A stretch of 64,000 nt of DNA from Brevibacillus brevis (GCF_001039275.2 NZ_CP030117.1:2098501-2162500); one strand, 5' to 3'; counted from the first letter of the stretch, positions 8,960-18,663 are shown. Notes: generated from the sequence alone by a model not told the origin. Numbers and translations: made by a program.

Positions 8960-8986
8960 TTAGCACTCGATAAGCATGAGTGCTAA
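8960..8986 (+). promoter_or_regulatory. CIRCE operator (HrcA binding site)
   Basis: A perfect match to the CIRCE consensus: TTAGCACTC, 9-nt spacer, GAGTGCTAA. It lies 28 bp before hrcA. HrcA represses the class I heat-shock operon through this element, so hrcA-grpE-dnaK should be autoregulated. No second CIRCE was found before dnaJ. Confidence 0.98.
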
Positions 8987-9013
8987 CAATCCAACAGGAG
9001 GCGAGCGACATCC

Positions 9014-10039
9014 ATGTTATCAGACCGTCAACAAATGATTTTAAACGCGATTGTCGATAATTACATTCATTCTGCCGAACCTGTTGGCTCCCGAACCATT
9101 TCCAAACGGGACGACATCGGATTCTCTTCGGCAACGATACGCAACGAGATGTCTGACTTGGAAGATTTGGGGTACTTAGAACAGCCCCACACTTCGGCGG
9201 GACGCGTTCCTTCTACAAAAGGATACCGCTTCTACGTCGATAACCTGATTCAGCCTCATCTTTTGGAGGAAGCTGAGTTGGGTAAACTAAAACAGTTGTT
9301 TGCCGAACGTATTCTCCACGCAGAACAAGTGGTAGAGTACACTGCCCAAATTCTCTCTCAGCTGACAAACTACACGGCGATTGTCTTGGGTCCAGAGATA
9401 TTTGAGCATCGGTTAAAACATATTCAAATCGTTCCTCTCAATGCTGAACAGGCTGTCGCGATTGTGGTGACGCATACCGGACGAGTGGAGAACAAGCTGA
9501 TCGATCTTCCAGAAGGCATTGGTGCCGGGGAAATCGAGAGACTCGTCAATCTGTTGAATGCAAAGCTGTCCGACGTGCCACTATGGCAGCTTCGACAACG
9601 TCTTTATCAAGAGATTTCCGGTGAAATGCAGCGTCATACGGAGCAGTATGAAGAAATTCTTCAGCTCCTCAACAACTCGCTGACACAAGAAGAAGAACGA
9701 GTATACTTACGCGGTGCGACCAAGATCATGAACCAGCCGGAATTCCGGGACGTGGATAAAGTCAAGGATATTCTTGAGCTATTAGAGCAGCACGATCAGT
9801 TGATGAATGTGATTGGCATGCAGGGTGATGGTCTCACGGTACGCATCGGACAGGAAAACCAGCTAGACGCGATTAAGCAATGCAGTATTATTACCACTTC
9901 TTATTCGCTTGGAGGCAAGCCTGTAGGAATGGTAGGGATACTTGGGCCGACACGAATGGAATACGGCAAGGTCATTACTGTGCTCAACCATTTGGCGGAA
10001 GGCCTATCGCGCATGCTGACTTCGCAGTTTGAGAAATAA
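9014..10039 (+). CDS. hrcA: Heat-inducible transcription repressor HrcA
   Basis: 341 residues, normal length. An N-terminal winged-helix domain (about 1-75, with PVGSRTISKRDDIGFSSATI and RNEMSDLEDLGYLEQPHTSA) is followed by the GAF-like domain, an inserted dimerisation domain and the C-terminal segment GVLGPTRMEYGKVI-type ending. The ATG is preceded by GGAGG. HrcA binds CIRCE and its activity depends on the GroE chaperonin in Bacillus. It leads the operon with grpE and dnaK; the CIRCE site directly upstream indicates autoregulation. Confidence 0.97.
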   Translation: MLSDRQQMILNAIVDNYIHSAEPVGSRTISKRDDIGFSSATIRNEMSDLEDLGYLEQPHTSAGRVPSTKGYRFYVDNLIQPHLLEEAELGKLKQLFAERILHAEQVVEYTAQILSQLTNYTAIVLGPEIFEHRLKHIQIVPLNAEQAVAIVVTHTGRVENKLIDLPEGIGAGEIERLVNLLNAKLSDVPLWQLRQRLYQEISGEMQRHTEQYEEILQLLNNSLTQEEERVYLRGATKIMNQPEFRDVDKVKDILELLEQHDQLMNVIGMQGDGLTVRIGQENQLDAIKQCSIITTSYSLGGKPVGMVGILGPTRMEYGKVITVLNHLAEGLSRMLTSQFEK

Positions 10040-10097
10040 ATGGAGTGAATGGCTAAACAGTCTTTTGACTGGGAAAAGCCGCCAGGAGGTAGTGACG

Positions 10098-10637
10098 TTG
10101 AGCGAGGAAAAAGTAACGCAAGACCCGACTCTCGAGGAAGAAGTAGCAAAGGATGCAGACCAAACAGAAACATCCGAGATGAACTGGGAGCAAGAGGCTG
10201 CTCACTGGAAGGCTCAGGCTGAGGATCACCAAAACCGCATGCTGCGTGCCATGGCTGATATGGATAACCTTCGCCGCCGTGTTCGCAAAGAGCAGGAAGA
10301 TCTGGCTAAATACGCTTCTCTTAAAATCGTGGAAGAGCTTCTGCCAGTTCTCGATAACTTCGAGCGAGCACTTGCCGCTGACAAGGAATCCATGACAGTA
10401 GACTCCCTTTTGGAGGGTGTAAACATGGTATATCGTCAGATGGTCCAAGTTTTCGATAAAGAAGGCTTGGCTGCAATCGAGGCAAAAGGAAACCCATTTG
10501 ACCCTCACATCCACCAAGCGGTTATGCAAACACAAAACCCTGAGTTTGAATCAGGTGTTGTGGTAGCCGAGCTGCAAAAAGGATATATGTTCAAAGACCG
10601 CGTCGTTCGTCCGGCGATGGTTCAAGTGAACGAGTAA
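10098..10637 (+). CDS. grpE: Nucleotide exchange factor GrpE
   Basis: 179 residues from a TTG start at 10098, with AGGAGGT 7 bp upstream; the longer frame from 10029 overlaps hrcA and lacks both conservation and a ribosome-binding site. An acidic N-terminus and long coiled coil (about 35-90, with RAMADMDNLRRRVRKEQED) lead into the beta-domain that contacts DnaK, ending with GYMFKDRVVRPAMVQV. GrpE releases ADP from DnaK. It sits between hrcA and dnaK in the CIRCE-controlled operon. Confidence 0.96.
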   Translation: MSEEKVTQDPTLEEEVAKDADQTETSEMNWEQEAAHWKAQAEDHQNRMLRAMADMDNLRRRVRKEQEDLAKYASLKIVEELLPVLDNFERALAADKESMTVDSLLEGVNMVYRQMVQVFDKEGLAAIEAKGNPFDPHIHQAVMQTQNPEFESGVVVAELQKGYMFKDRVVRPAMVQVNE

Positions 10638-10688
10638 TATCAAAAAACGAAAATTCACTAGACGTAAAGTGTTAGGAGGACATTTTGT

Positions 10689-12515
10689 ATGAGTCGCGTA
10701 ATCGGAATTGACTTGGGAACAACCAACTCTTGTGTAGCAGTAATGGAAGGCGGCGAGCCAGTCGTTATTGCCAATGCGGAAGGTAACCGCACCACACCAT
10801 CCGTGGTAGCATTCAAAAACGGCGAGCGCATCGTTGGGGAAGCAGCAAAACGCCAAGCGATCACCAATCCAGACAATACCGTAATCTCCATCAAGCGCCA
10901 CATGGGTAGCACCCATAAAGAAACGCTGGAAGGCAACCAGTACACACCTGAGCAAATCTCTGCTATGATCCTGCAAAAGCTGAAAGCAGACGCGGAAAGC
11001 TACCTCGGTCAATCTGTGACGCAGGCAGTGATTACGGTTCCAGCTTACTTCAATGACAGCCAACGCCAAGCAACAAAAGATGCTGGTAAAATTGCTGGCT
11101 TGGAAGTACTGCGTATCGTGAACGAACCAACCGCAGCTGCACTTGCATACGGTATGGAGAAAACAGAAGATCAAACGGTTCTCGTATTCGACTTGGGTGG
11201 CGGTACCTTTGACGTATCCATTCTCGAATTGTCCGATGGCTTCTTCGAAGTAAAAGCGACTTCCGGTGACAACAAACTGGGCGGAGACGACTTCGACGAT
11301 GTTGTTATGAACTACCTGGTGAGCGAATTCAAAAAAGAGCATGGCATCGACCTGTCCAAGGATCGTATGGCTCAACAACGTTTGAAAGACGCTGCGGAAA
11401 AAGCAAAGAAAGACCTCTCCGGCGTATTGACTACAACCATTTCCCTGCCGTTCATTACAGCAGATGCAACAGGTCCAAAGCACTTGGAGATGAACCTGAC
11501 TCGTGCGAAGTTCGAAGAGCTGTCTGCTGAACTGGTTGAGCGTACAATGGGCCCAACTCGTCAAGCGCTGAAAGACGCTGGTCTGACTCCAAGCGAACTG
11601 GATCGCGTTATCCTGGTTGGTGGCTCTACTCGTATCCCAGCGGTACAAGAAGCGATCAAGAAATTTACAGGAAAAGAACCACATAAAGGTGTGAACCCAG
11701 ACGAAGTAGTAGCACTGGGAGCGGCTGTTCAAGCGGGCGTACTGACTGGTGACGTGAAAGACGTCGTTCTTCTCGACGTAACTCCACTGTCCCTCGGTAT
11801 CGAAACATTGGGTGGCGTATTCACCAAGCTGATCGATCGTAACACGACGATCCCAACAAGCAAATCCCAAGTGTTCTCTACAGCTGCGGATAACCAAACA
11901 TCTGTAGAAATTCACGTTCTCCAAGGGGAGCGTCAAATGGCGGGCGACAACAAATCGCTCGGACGCTTCAACTTGTCCGATATCCCGCCAGCGCCACGCG
12001 GTATCCCGCAAATCGAAGTATCCTTCGATATTGACGCGAACGGTATCGTAAACGTACGTGCAAAAGACCTGGGTACAGGTAAAGAGCAACGTATCACGAT
12101 CACTTCTAACTCCGGTCTGTCCGACGATGATATCGATCGCATGGTAAAAGATGCTGAATTGAATGCAGAAGCGGACAAACAACGCAAAGAGCAAGTAGAA
12201 GTTCGCAACGAAGCTGACCAACTCGTATTCACGACTGAGAAAACACTGAAAGAAGTAGAAGGCAAGATCGACCAAGCTGAAATCGATCGCGCTAACACTG
12301 CGAAAGATAAAGTGAAAGCGGCTCTGGAAGGCGGCAACTTCGAAGAGATCAAGACAGCGAAAGATGAACTGTCCGAGATCATCCAACAAATTTCCGTGAA
12401 GCTTTATGAGCAGGCTGCTCAAGCGCAAGCAGCACAAGGCGGCGCTGAAGGTCAAGAGCCGAAGAAAGACAATGTCGTTGATGCTGACTACGAAGTGGTA
12501 GACGATAAAAAGTAA
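10689..12515 (+). CDS. dnaK: Molecular chaperone DnaK (Hsp70)
   Basis: 608 residues. The N-terminal ATPase domain begins [19 protein letters not shown] and contains the phosphate loop [10 protein letters not shown] and the adenosine motif [10 protein letters not shown]. The substrate-binding domain follows (from about 385), then the helical lid and a disordered Ala/Gln-rich tail ending in acidic residues. It lacks the ~24-residue insertion of Gram-negative DnaK near residue 80, as expected in Firmicutes. A clear GGAGGA site precedes the ATG. It works with DnaJ and GrpE in folding and heat-shock recovery; transcription probably comes from the CIRCE promoter upstream of hrcA. Confidence 0.99.
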   Translation: MSRVIGIDLGTTNSCVAVMEGGEPVVIANAEGNRTTPSVVAFKNGERIVGEAAKRQAITNPDNTVISIKRHMGSTHKETLEGNQYTPEQISAMILQKLKADAESYLGQSVTQAVITVPAYFNDSQRQATKDAGKIAGLEVLRIVNEPTAAALAYGMEKTEDQTVLVFDLGGGTFDVSILELSDGFFEVKATSGDNKLGGDDFDDVVMNYLVSEFKKEHGIDLSKDRMAQQRLKDAAEKAKKDLSGVLTTTISLPFITADATGPKHLEMNLTRAKFEELSAELVERTMGPTRQALKDAGLTPSELDRVILVGGSTRIPAVQEAIKKFTGKEPHKGVNPDEVVALGAAVQAGVLTGDVKDVVLLDVTPLSLGIETLGGVFTKLIDRNTTIPTSKSQVFSTAADNQTSVEIHVLQGERQMAGDNKSLGRFNLSDIPPAPRGIPQIEVSFDIDANGIVNVRAKDLGTGKEQRITITSNSGLSDDDIDRMVKDAELNAEADKQRKEQVEVRNEADQLVFTTEKTLKEVEGKIDQAEIDRANTAKDKVKAALEGGNFEEIKTAKDELSEIIQQISVKLYEQAAQAQAAQGGAEGQEPKKDNVVDADYEVVDDKK

Positions 12516-12529
12516 CACGCTGGAACTGT

Positions 12530-12551
12530 GAGGGGAGAGATATCTCCCCTC
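12530..12551 (+). terminator. Strong hairpin after dnaK
   Basis: Nine-base-pair stem GAGGGGAGA / TCTCCCCTC with a 4-nt loop, without a T-run. It may stabilise the 3' end of the hrcA-grpE-dnaK message or work with the terminator downstream. Confidence 0.55.
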
Positions 12552-12573
12552 GCTTCCCACGATGTGACCCATG

Positions 12574-12611
12574 AAAGTCAAAGTCACGGAATGCTGACTT
12601 TGACTTTTTTT
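12574..12611 (+). terminator. Intrinsic terminator between dnaK and dnaJ
   Basis: A 13-bp perfect stem (AAAGTCAAAGTCA / TGACTTTGACTTT) with an 8-nt loop and a run of T. It should end most hrcA-grpE-dnaK transcripts. Confidence 0.9.
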
Positions 12612-12624
12612 CAGGTCTGTCACA

Positions 12625-12633
12625 TGCTATGAT
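12625..12633 (+). promoter_or_regulatory. Extended -10 promoter for dnaJ
   Basis: TGC-TATGAT is an extended -10 box located after the dnaK terminator and 33 bp before dnaJ. A TTGACT lies upstream but with a 22-bp gap, too far to serve as a normal -35. It suggests dnaJ can be expressed independently. Confidence 0.45.
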
Positions 12634-12665
12634 AACAGTTGACTGTCATGGGAGTGATGTAGGAG

Positions 12666-13793
12666 ATGAAACGTGATTTATACGAGGTTCTGGGCGTAGC
12701 AAAGGACGCGGACGCTGATGAAATCAAAAAAGCGTATCGCAAGCTGGCACGCCAGTACCATCCCGATGTAAATAAAGAGGCTGACGCGGAAGAAAAGTTC
12801 AAAGAAGTAAAGGATGCGTACGACATCCTGTCCGAGCCACAAAAACGTGCGCAGTATGACCGTTTTGGTCACCAAGACCCAAATCAGGGCTTTGGTGGCG
12901 GAGGTTTTGATGGATCAGGCATGGGCGGCTTCGGAGATATTTTTGATATGTTCTTCGGTGGTGGCGGCAGACGTTCGAATCCAAATGCTCCACGCAAAGG
13001 ATCGGACCTGCAATTTGGCCTAAGCATTGACTTTATCGACGCGATTTTTGGAAAAGAAACTGACGTGGAAATTCCAAAGGAAGCAGAATGCGATACGTGC
13101 CTTGGTTCTGGCGCGAAGCCTGGTTCCGGAGTAGATACATGTAAGACTTGTAGTGGTACAGGACAGCAAGAAGTGGTGGCGAACACGCCATTCGGCCGAA
13201 TCGTCAATCGCCGTGTTTGCTCGACTTGCGAAGGCAAAGGGAAAGTCGTCAAAGAAAAATGTTCAACTTGCCGTGGCAGTGGACGTGTCAAGGTACGCCG
13301 CAAAATTCATCTCAACATCCCTGCGGGTGTGGACGATGGAGCACAATTGCGTGTAACAGGCGAGGGCGAACCGGGCGCAAACGGTGGACCTCCTGGAGAT
13401 TTGTACGTCGTATTGCGTGTGAAGAGTCATGAGTTTTTTGAGCGTGAAGGAAATGATATTTACTGTGAGGTTCCGCTTACTTACGCCCAGGCAGCACTTG
13501 GAGATGAGATTGAAGTGCCGACTGTCGATGGTCGCGTGAAGTTGAAGATCCCGACAGGTACCCAAACAGAGACATTCTTCCGCTTGCGTGGTAAAGGTGT
13601 TCCGCATTTGCGTGGGAACGGCCGCGGTGATCAGCATGTGAAAGTGCGCGTCATTACACCGACCAAGCTGAGTGATAAACAAAAGGAATTGTTGCGTGAG
13701 CTCGCCGAACTGTCTGGAGAAAAGCCAGGACAGCATGGGGGAGAAGACGAAAGCTTTTTCGAAAAAATGAAACGGGCATTCCGCGGCGAGTAA
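12666..13793 (+). CDS. dnaJ: Chaperone DnaJ (Hsp40)
   Basis: 375 residues. The J domain (1-70) contains HPD in the segment QYHPDVNK, followed by the Gly/Phe-rich stretch ([14 protein letters not shown] region). Then come four zinc-binding repeats ([32 protein letters not shown]) and the C-terminal substrate-binding and dimerisation domains. A GGAG site precedes the ATG. DnaJ stimulates DnaK's ATPase and delivers unfolded clients. In contrast to hrcA-grpE-dnaK it is separated from dnaK by a strong terminator and a possible promoter. Confidence 0.98.
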   Translation: MKRDLYEVLGVAKDADADEIKKAYRKLARQYHPDVNKEADAEEKFKEVKDAYDILSEPQKRAQYDRFGHQDPNQGFGGGGFDGSGMGGFGDIFDMFFGGGGRRSNPNAPRKGSDLQFGLSIDFIDAIFGKETDVEIPKEAECDTCLGSGAKPGSGVDTCKTCSGTGQQEVVANTPFGRIVNRRVCSTCEGKGKVVKEKCSTCRGSGRVKVRRKIHLNIPAGVDDGAQLRVTGEGEPGANGGPPGDLYVVLRVKSHEFFEREGNDIYCEVPLTYAQAALGDEIEVPTVDGRVKLKIPTGTQTETFFRLRGKGVPHLRGNGRGDQHVKVRVITPTKLSDKQKELLRELAELSGEKPGQHGGEDESFFEKMKRAFRGE

Positions 13794-13892
13794 TCCGTCG
13801 CGGTTTTGTCCGCTTTTTGCCTAAAGTTTCATGTAGCGAAGTCGATTAAATGAAAAGCCCGATTGGGAGCTTATGTGGGGAGTGGTAGATTC

Positions 13893-14834
13893 GTGAAATG
13901 GTCAGAAATCAGTATCCATACTACAGCGGAGGCTACGGAGGCGGTGTCAAGCCTCTTGTATGAATTGGGTGCCAATGGTGTCGTAATTGAAGACCCGGAG
14001 GTGCTTTATCGTGAGTGGGATACCCCCTTTGGCGAAATCTACCAGCTTTCTCCTGATGATTTTCCGGCCGAGGGCGTATTCGTTAAAGCATACCTGCCGG
14101 TTGACAGCAGCGAGCTGCTTGACGTTGTAGAAGAGCTGAAAGAGCAATTGGCGCAGTTGATCGAGTACGGTCTGGATATCGGCAAGGCATCGATTGCCGT
14201 AAACGATGTCCACGAAGATGAATGGGCCCACGCCTGGAAAAAATATTACAAACCAGTCCATGTGTCTGATCGCATGACCATCAAGCCAGTATGGGAAGAG
14301 TATGAGCCGAAGCATCCAGATGAGATCATTATCGAGATGGACCCAGGTATGGCATTTGGTACAGGTACACATCCGACGACCATCCTTTGTCTGCGTGCAC
14401 TTGAGAAGTATCTGGCAAAAGGTGATCAAGTGTATGATGTTGGGACAGGCACAGCTATTTTAAGTATTGCAGCTATCAAGCTCGGAGCAAAAGATGTGCT
14501 GGCGATGGACTTGGATGAAGTTGCTGTACGCTCCGCACAGGCCAATACCGAACTGAATGGCGTGCATGAGCATATCAACGTGAGACAAAACAACTTGCTC
14601 GACGGCATCGAGGAGCAGGTGGAAGTGGTCGTGGCGAACATTTTGGCAGAAGTCATCGTGCGTTTCACCGACGATGTATTCCGCGTGTTAAAGCCAGGTG
14701 GCACCTTTATCTCGTCAGGTATTATTGCTGCACGTGAAGCGGATGTAAAAGCGGCATTGGCGGCTTCGGGTCTTGAGGTCGTGGAAACCATTTTCATCGA
14801 TGACTGGGTAGCAATTGTAGCAAAAAAACGATAG
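13893..14834 (+). CDS. prmA: Ribosomal protein L11 methyltransferase
   Basis: 313 residues from a GTG at 13893 with GGGGAGTGG 7 bp upstream. The start MKWSEISIHTTAEA is the usual PrmA N-terminus, so the longer frame from 13863 is rejected. An N-terminal L11-recognition domain is followed by a class I methyltransferase: motif I DVGTGTAILSI, an acidic residue at the end of strand 2 (AMDLDEVA), and the catalytic-loop segment ANILAEV. PrmA trimethylates lysines and the N-terminus of ribosomal protein L11. The order dnaJ-prmA-rsmE-mtaB is conserved with B. subtilis. Confidence 0.96.
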   Translation: MKWSEISIHTTAEATEAVSSLLYELGANGVVIEDPEVLYREWDTPFGEIYQLSPDDFPAEGVFVKAYLPVDSSELLDVVEELKEQLAQLIEYGLDIGKASIAVNDVHEDEWAHAWKKYYKPVHVSDRMTIKPVWEEYEPKHPDEIIIEMDPGMAFGTGTHPTTILCLRALEKYLAKGDQVYDVGTGTAILSIAAIKLGAKDVLAMDLDEVAVRSAQANTELNGVHEHINVRQNNLLDGIEEQVEVVVANILAEVIVRFTDDVFRVLKPGGTFISSGIIAAREADVKAALAASGLEVVETIFIDDWVAIVAKKR

Positions 14835-14852
14835 AATAGTGGGGTTGGCGAG

Positions 14853-15611
14853 ATGCAACGATATTTTGTCGAGCCACATTCCTTTACTGAGAATGAGCTA
14901 ACGATTGTCGGAGACGATGTACACCATATCGTAAATGTAATGCGTGCCAGGGAAGGCGAAGAAATCATCGTTTCTGATGGAGCGGGCAGGTCGGCACGGG
15001 CCAAGCTTGTCTATCTTTCTGCCAAGGAAGTACGGGCAGAAGTAATGGAAATGCTCCAAGAAGAACGAGAACTGCCGATCCGGGTCACAATTGGTCAAGG
15101 GCTTCCAAAAGGCGAGAAGCTGGAGTGGATTTTGCAAAAGGGGACGGAACTTGGGGCGTACTCTTTTTTCCCGTTTTCTTCTGAGCGAACCATTGTAAAG
15201 CTGGACGCAAAAAAAGAAGCGAAAAAACTGGAGCGTTGGCGCAAAATTGTCAAGGAGGCTGCTGAACAGTCTCATCGTGCTGTTTTGCCAGAGCTTTTAT
15301 CTCCTGTTTCATTTCGGGAGATACTTCAGGCTGGCCAGTCGTATACGCATTGTGCCATTGCCTATGAAAAAGAAGGCAGTACCACGATTCATCAAGTGCT
15401 AGAAGAGATGACTGCGGGTAATTCCCTTCTCGTTCTCGTTGGACCGGAGGGAGGCTTCTCTCCTGAGGAAGTGGCTCAAGCAGAGAGCAAAGGGTTCCTG
15501 ACAGTTTCCCTTGGCCCACGCATTTTGCGCACGGAAACGGCAAGCCAGTACGTTTTGGCCTGCGCTTCCTATCAGTTTGAACGAAAGGCTTCATCACTTC
15601 GCAAAGGATGA
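14853..15611 (+). CDS. rsmE: 16S rRNA (uracil1498-N3)-methyltransferase RsmE
   Basis: 252 residues. The SPOUT-fold signatures are present: LVGPEGGFSPEE and the C-terminal knot segment LGPRILRTETA; the N-terminus has a PUA-like domain. RsmE methylates U1498 in the ribosome decoding region. It follows prmA after 18 bp, so the two are probably cotranscribed. The stop overlaps the beginning of the long mtaB frame, but the real mtaB start is about 100 bp downstream. Confidence 0.95.
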   Translation: MQRYFVEPHSFTENELTIVGDDVHHIVNVMRAREGEEIIVSDGAGRSARAKLVYLSAKEVRAEVMEMLQEERELPIRVTIGQGLPKGEKLEWILQKGTELGAYSFFPFSSERTIVKLDAKKEAKKLERWRKIVKEAAEQSHRAVLPELLSPVSFREILQAGQSYTHCAIAYEKEGSTTIHQVLEEMTAGNSLLVLVGPEGGFSPEEVAQAESKGFLTVSLGPRILRTETASQYVLACASYQFERKASSLRKG

Positions 15612-15615
15612 GCAG

Positions 15616-15692
15616 GAACGAAGCGGTCATGACCGTTTCGTTGACCGCAAGCGGTCGCATCCACTTTTATGAAAAACGTCGAGACGTTTTTC
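15616..15692 (+). repeat. Cluster of three hairpins in the mtaB leader
   Basis: Three inverted repeats occur between rsmE and mtaB: AACGAAgCGGTCATGACCGtTTCGTT (15616-15641), GACCGCAAGCGGTC (about 15644-15657), and GAAAAACGTC-GA-GACGTTTTTC (15671-15692). The last ends in a T-run 8 bp before the AGGAGG. They could attenuate or process the rsmE-mtaB message. No known riboswitch motif was recognised. Confidence 0.55.
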
Positions 15693-15712
15693 ACGGAAAA
15701 GGAGGAATGGCA

Positions 15713-17071
15713 ATGTCTACCGTTGCTTTTCATACATTGGGCTGCAAAGTAAACAGCTATGAAACAGAGGCCATCTGGCAATTGTTCAAGGCAGACGGCT
15801 ACGAGAGAGTTGACTTTGAACAAGATGATGCAGATGTTTACGTCATTAATACTTGTACGGTTACGAACACGGGAGATAAGAAGAGCCGCCAAGTGATTCG
15901 TCGTGCGATTCGCCGTAATCCTGAGGCGATCGTAGCTGTAACTGGCTGCTATGCGCAAACCTCTCCAAGTGAGATTGCGCAAATTCCTGGTGTAGATATC
16001 GTAGTTGGTACACAAGGGCGCGAGAAGCTGATCGAGTACGTGGATCAAATTCGTGCAGAACGCACGCCGATCAACGCAGTAGGTAACATTATGAAAGCTC
16101 GCGAGTTCGAAGAGCTTGATGTTCCTAACTTTACGGATCGCACACGTGCTTCACTCAAGATTCAAGAGGGCTGCAACAACTTTTGTACGTTTTGTATTAT
16201 TCCTTGGGCGCGCGGTCTGATGCGTTCCCGCAAACCGGAAAGCGTCGTTGAACAGGCTCAAAAGCTGGTGGAAGCGGGCTATCTGGAAATCGTTTTGACT
16301 GGGATTCATACGGGTGGATACGGCGAGGATTTGGAAGACTACAACTTGGCCAAGCTGTTGATTGACCTTCATCAAGTCGAAGGCCTCAAGCGAATCCGTA
16401 TTAGTTCGATCGAAGCGAGCCAAATCACCGATGAAGTGATTGAGGTCATCAACAATTCCGATCGTGTCGTGCGCCATCTGCATGTACCGCTGCAAGCGGG
16501 AGATGACGAAGTGTTGAAACGCATGCGCCGCAAGTATACGACTGCTGAGTTTTACGAAAGAATGGTCAAAGTACGCGAAGCATTGCCAGGAGCAGCGATT
16601 ACAACTGATGTCATCGTAGGCTTCCCGGGTGAGACCGAAGAGCAATTCTGGAACGGATACGAGTTTATGAAAAAAATCGGGTTTGCCGAGATGCACGTAT
16701 TCCCGTACTCCATGCGTACAGGTACACCAGCAGCGCGTATGACGGATCAAATCCCTGAAGAGGAAAAGAACGAGCGCGTAGCGAAGCTTCTGGAGCTCAA
16801 TCAGGAATTGACCTTGGCATACTCCAAGAAATTCGTAGGGGATGTACTGGAAGTCATTCCGGAGCGTCCGTTTAAGGAAGCACCAGATAGCGGTCTTCTG
16901 ATGGGCTATTCGGACAACTATCTGAACGTCGTCTTCCCTGGCGATGAGAGCATGATCGGCAAGATTTGCAAGGTCAGACTGGATGAACCAGGCTCGGAAT
17001 ACTGCAAAGGGACTTTTGTTCGCGTAGTGGAAACAGGGGCGCTTCCTTACCTGAAGGAGCGAGCTATATGA
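15713..17071 (+). CDS. mtaB: tRNA t6A37 methylthiotransferase MtaB
   Basis: 452 residues from ATG 15713, with AAGGAGG 7 bp upstream and the conserved start MSTVAFHTLGCKVN. A closer ATG (15707) is only 1 bp from the GGAGG. The N-terminal cluster cysteines (HTLGCKVN, INTCTVT, VTGCYAQ) are followed by the radical SAM triad CNNFCTFC and a C-terminal TRAM domain. The enzyme converts t6A to ms2t6A at position 37 of ANN-decoding tRNAs. It overlaps the next gene by 4 bp (ATGA), indicating translational coupling. Confidence 0.96.
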   Translation: MSTVAFHTLGCKVNSYETEAIWQLFKADGYERVDFEQDDADVYVINTCTVTNTGDKKSRQVIRRAIRRNPEAIVAVTGCYAQTSPSEIAQIPGVDIVVGTQGREKLIEYVDQIRAERTPINAVGNIMKAREFEELDVPNFTDRTRASLKIQEGCNNFCTFCIIPWARGLMRSRKPESVVEQAQKLVEAGYLEIVLTGIHTGGYGEDLEDYNLAKLLIDLHQVEGLKRIRISSIEASQITDEVIEVINNSDRVVRHLHVPLQAGDDEVLKRMRRKYTTAEFYERMVKVREALPGAAITTDVIVGFPGETEEQFWNGYEFMKKIGFAEMHVFPYSMRTGTPAARMTDQIPEEEKNERVAKLLELNQELTLAYSKKFVGDVLEVIPERPFKEAPDSGLLMGYSDNYLNVVFPGDESMIGKICKVRLDEPGSEYCKGTFVRVVETGALPYLKERAI

Positions 17072-17496
17072 GGGAGATATCGGCAGGAGGCGTTGTATAC
17101 CAGAAGCAAGACACAGAGTACATGCTCCTATTGATTGAAGACCGCTATGGCAAAGTAACACTCGCAAAAGGGAAGCAGGAGATGGGCGAGACCATCGAAG
17201 AAACGGCTCTGCGCGAGGTTTTAGAAGAAACAGGCGTAGCAGGACGCTTGGGTTCCAAGCTTGATATGATCACCTACGTGTATACGCATCCGGTAACGGG
17301 TGAATCCATCGACAAAGAAGTCCATTATTATTTGGTGGAAGCCTATAACACAGAGATCACCGTGCAGCTAGAAGAAATCAATGATGTTCATTGGCATTCT
17401 GCAAAGGAAGCATGGGATTTGCAACTGCAACGAGGATACCGAAACAATGACAGCATTTTTCGCCTTGCATTCGAACATTTAGGGATAGAGGTGTAG
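17068..17496 (+). CDS. NUDIX hydrolase
   Basis: 142 residues with a full Nudix box: Gly-x5-Glu-x7-Arg-Glu-Val-Leu-Glu-Glu-Thr-Gly-Val (segment from [11 protein letters not shown] to REVLEETGV). This box coordinates the metal that cleaves nucleoside diphosphates linked to other groups. The substrate is not predictable from sequence. It overlaps mtaB by 4 bp and lies 4 bp before deoC, so mtaB, this gene and deoC are likely one unit. Confidence 0.9.
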   Translation: MREISAGGVVYQKQDTEYMLLLIEDRYGKVTLAKGKQEMGETIEETALREVLEETGVAGRLGSKLDMITYVYTHPVTGESIDKEVHYYLVEAYNTEITVQLEEINDVHWHSAKEAWDLQLQRGYRNNDSIFRLAFEHLGIEV

Positions 17497-17500
17497 TTCT

Positions 17501-18166
17501 ATGAACATGAACAAATATATTGACCACACGCTGTTGAAGCCTGATGCTACTCAAGAGATGATTGACAAGCTGTGTGCTGAAGCAAGAGAGCACGACTTCA
17601 TGTCTGTTTGCGTAAACCCTTATTGGGTAAAACGCTCTGCTGAACTCTTGGCAGGCTCCGATGTGAAAGTGTGCACAGTTATCGGATTCCCTCTGGGAGC
17701 GAGCACCATCGAGTCCAAAGCAGCCGAAACCCGCGATGCGATTGCAAACGGAGCAACTGAGGTAGATATGGTACTGAACGTAGGTGCCTTGAAATCTGGC
17801 GACCTGGAAACTGTCAAAAAAGACATCGCTGCTGTGAAGCAAGCTGCTGGCGATATTCTCTTGAAAGTGATTCTGGAAACTTGCCTCTTGACCGAAGAAG
17901 AAAAAGTAGTTGCATGCAAGCTCTCCGTAGAAGCTGGTGCTGATTACGTAAAAACCTCCACAGGATTTTCAACAGGTGGAGCAACGGTTGAAGATATCGC
18001 GCTAATGCGTAAAACCGTAGGACCAAATGTAGGCGTAAAAGCGTCTGGTGGCGTTCGTGACGGCGAAACAGCGGTTGCGATGATCGAAGCAGGCGCGAGC
18101 CGTATCGGTACAAGCTCCGGTGTTTCCATTGTAACTGGAGCAAAAACAACAGGCAGCGGATACTAA
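17501..18166 (+). CDS. deoC: Deoxyribose-phosphate aldolase
   Basis: 221 residues, standard length. The Schiff-base lysine lies in DYVKTSTGF and the second catalytic Lys in VKASGGVRD. DeoC splits 2-deoxyribose 5-phosphate to glyceraldehyde 3-phosphate and acetaldehyde in deoxynucleoside salvage. It follows the NUDIX gene by 4 bp and ends at a strong terminator. In B. subtilis deoC is with nupC-pdp, so this location is different. A cytidine deaminase for the same general pathway lies elsewhere in the window. Confidence 0.96.
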   Translation: MNMNKYIDHTLLKPDATQEMIDKLCAEAREHDFMSVCVNPYWVKRSAELLAGSDVKVCTVIGFPLGASTIESKAAETRDAIANGATEVDMVLNVGALKSGDLETVKKDIAAVKQAAGDILLKVILETCLLTEEEKVVACKLSVEAGADYVKTSTGFSTGGATVEDIALMRKTVGPNVGVKASGGVRDGETAVAMIEAGASRIGTSSGVSIVTGAKTTGSGY

Positions 18167-18173
18167 TACGAAA

Positions 18174-18207
18174 GAAAAGCCTGGCCGAGGTAAGGCCGGG
18201 CTTTTTC
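18174..18207 (+). terminator. Intrinsic terminator after deoC
   Basis: Stem AAAGCCTGGCC / GGCCGGGCTTT with a short loop and a T-run, 8 bp after the deoC stop. Confidence 0.9.
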
Positions 18208-18267
18208 CGTCCTACATGCTGATGTTCCTATAGAGAGAGGATAGGGAGCGGGGAGGAGATTAGCAAA

Positions 18268-18663
18268 ATGAAATTTGTTAAAGGAATCGTCATCCTGTTG
18301 GCTTTTTATGGGGTAGGCGTAGCTGCGAGCAAATGGCTGCATATTCCCCTGCCCGGGAACCTGGTGGGAATGCTGCTGTTAACACTGGGACTGTGTATGG
18401 GATGGATACGAATGGATTGGGTGGAACAAGCGGGTACTTTTCTGATCCGACATATGTTGCTCTTTTTCGTACCGATCATCGTCGGAGTTGCTTCCTATTT
18501 AAACGTATTCACGCAAAATCCATTGCCAATCATACTATCGATGGTTCTCGGTCCGTTGCTGGTCATGCTTGTGACTGGCGTGGTCGTGCAATGGTATTTG
18601 AAGTATCATAAACAAAAATCAGAATCGTCCTTGCAGCAAGAGGGGAGGACTCTGGATGCTTAG
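18268..18663 (+). CDS. CidA/LrgA-family holin-like membrane protein
   Basis: 131 residues with about four membrane helices. The N-terminus (GVAASKWLHIPLPGNLVGMLLL) and HMLLFFVPIIVGV are typical of CidA/LrgA. These proteins act with CidB/LrgB in control of murein hydrolase activity, pyruvate transport and cell lysis in Firmicutes. Start ATG with GGGGAGGAG upstream. It overlaps the lrgB-like gene by 8 bp. No LytS/LytR or CidR-type regulator is adjacent, so its control is not visible. Confidence 0.9.
   Translation: MKFVKGIVILLAFYGVGVAASKWLHIPLPGNLVGMLLLTLGLCMGWIRMDWVEQAGTFLIRHMLLFFVPIIVGVASYLNVFTQNPLPIILSMVLGPLLVMLVTGVVVQWYLKYHKQKSESSLQQEGRTLDA

Noticed and set aside
10551..12623. Long minus-strand open frame of 690 codons opposite dnaK
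   Set aside because: It is antisense to dnaK, has no ribosome-binding site or recognisable domain, and is a common codon-bias artefact on the strand opposite a highly expressed gene.
16151..17167. 338-codon minus-strand frame opposite mtaB
   Set aside because: Shadow frame with no ribosome-binding site; mtaB carries all the conserved motifs.
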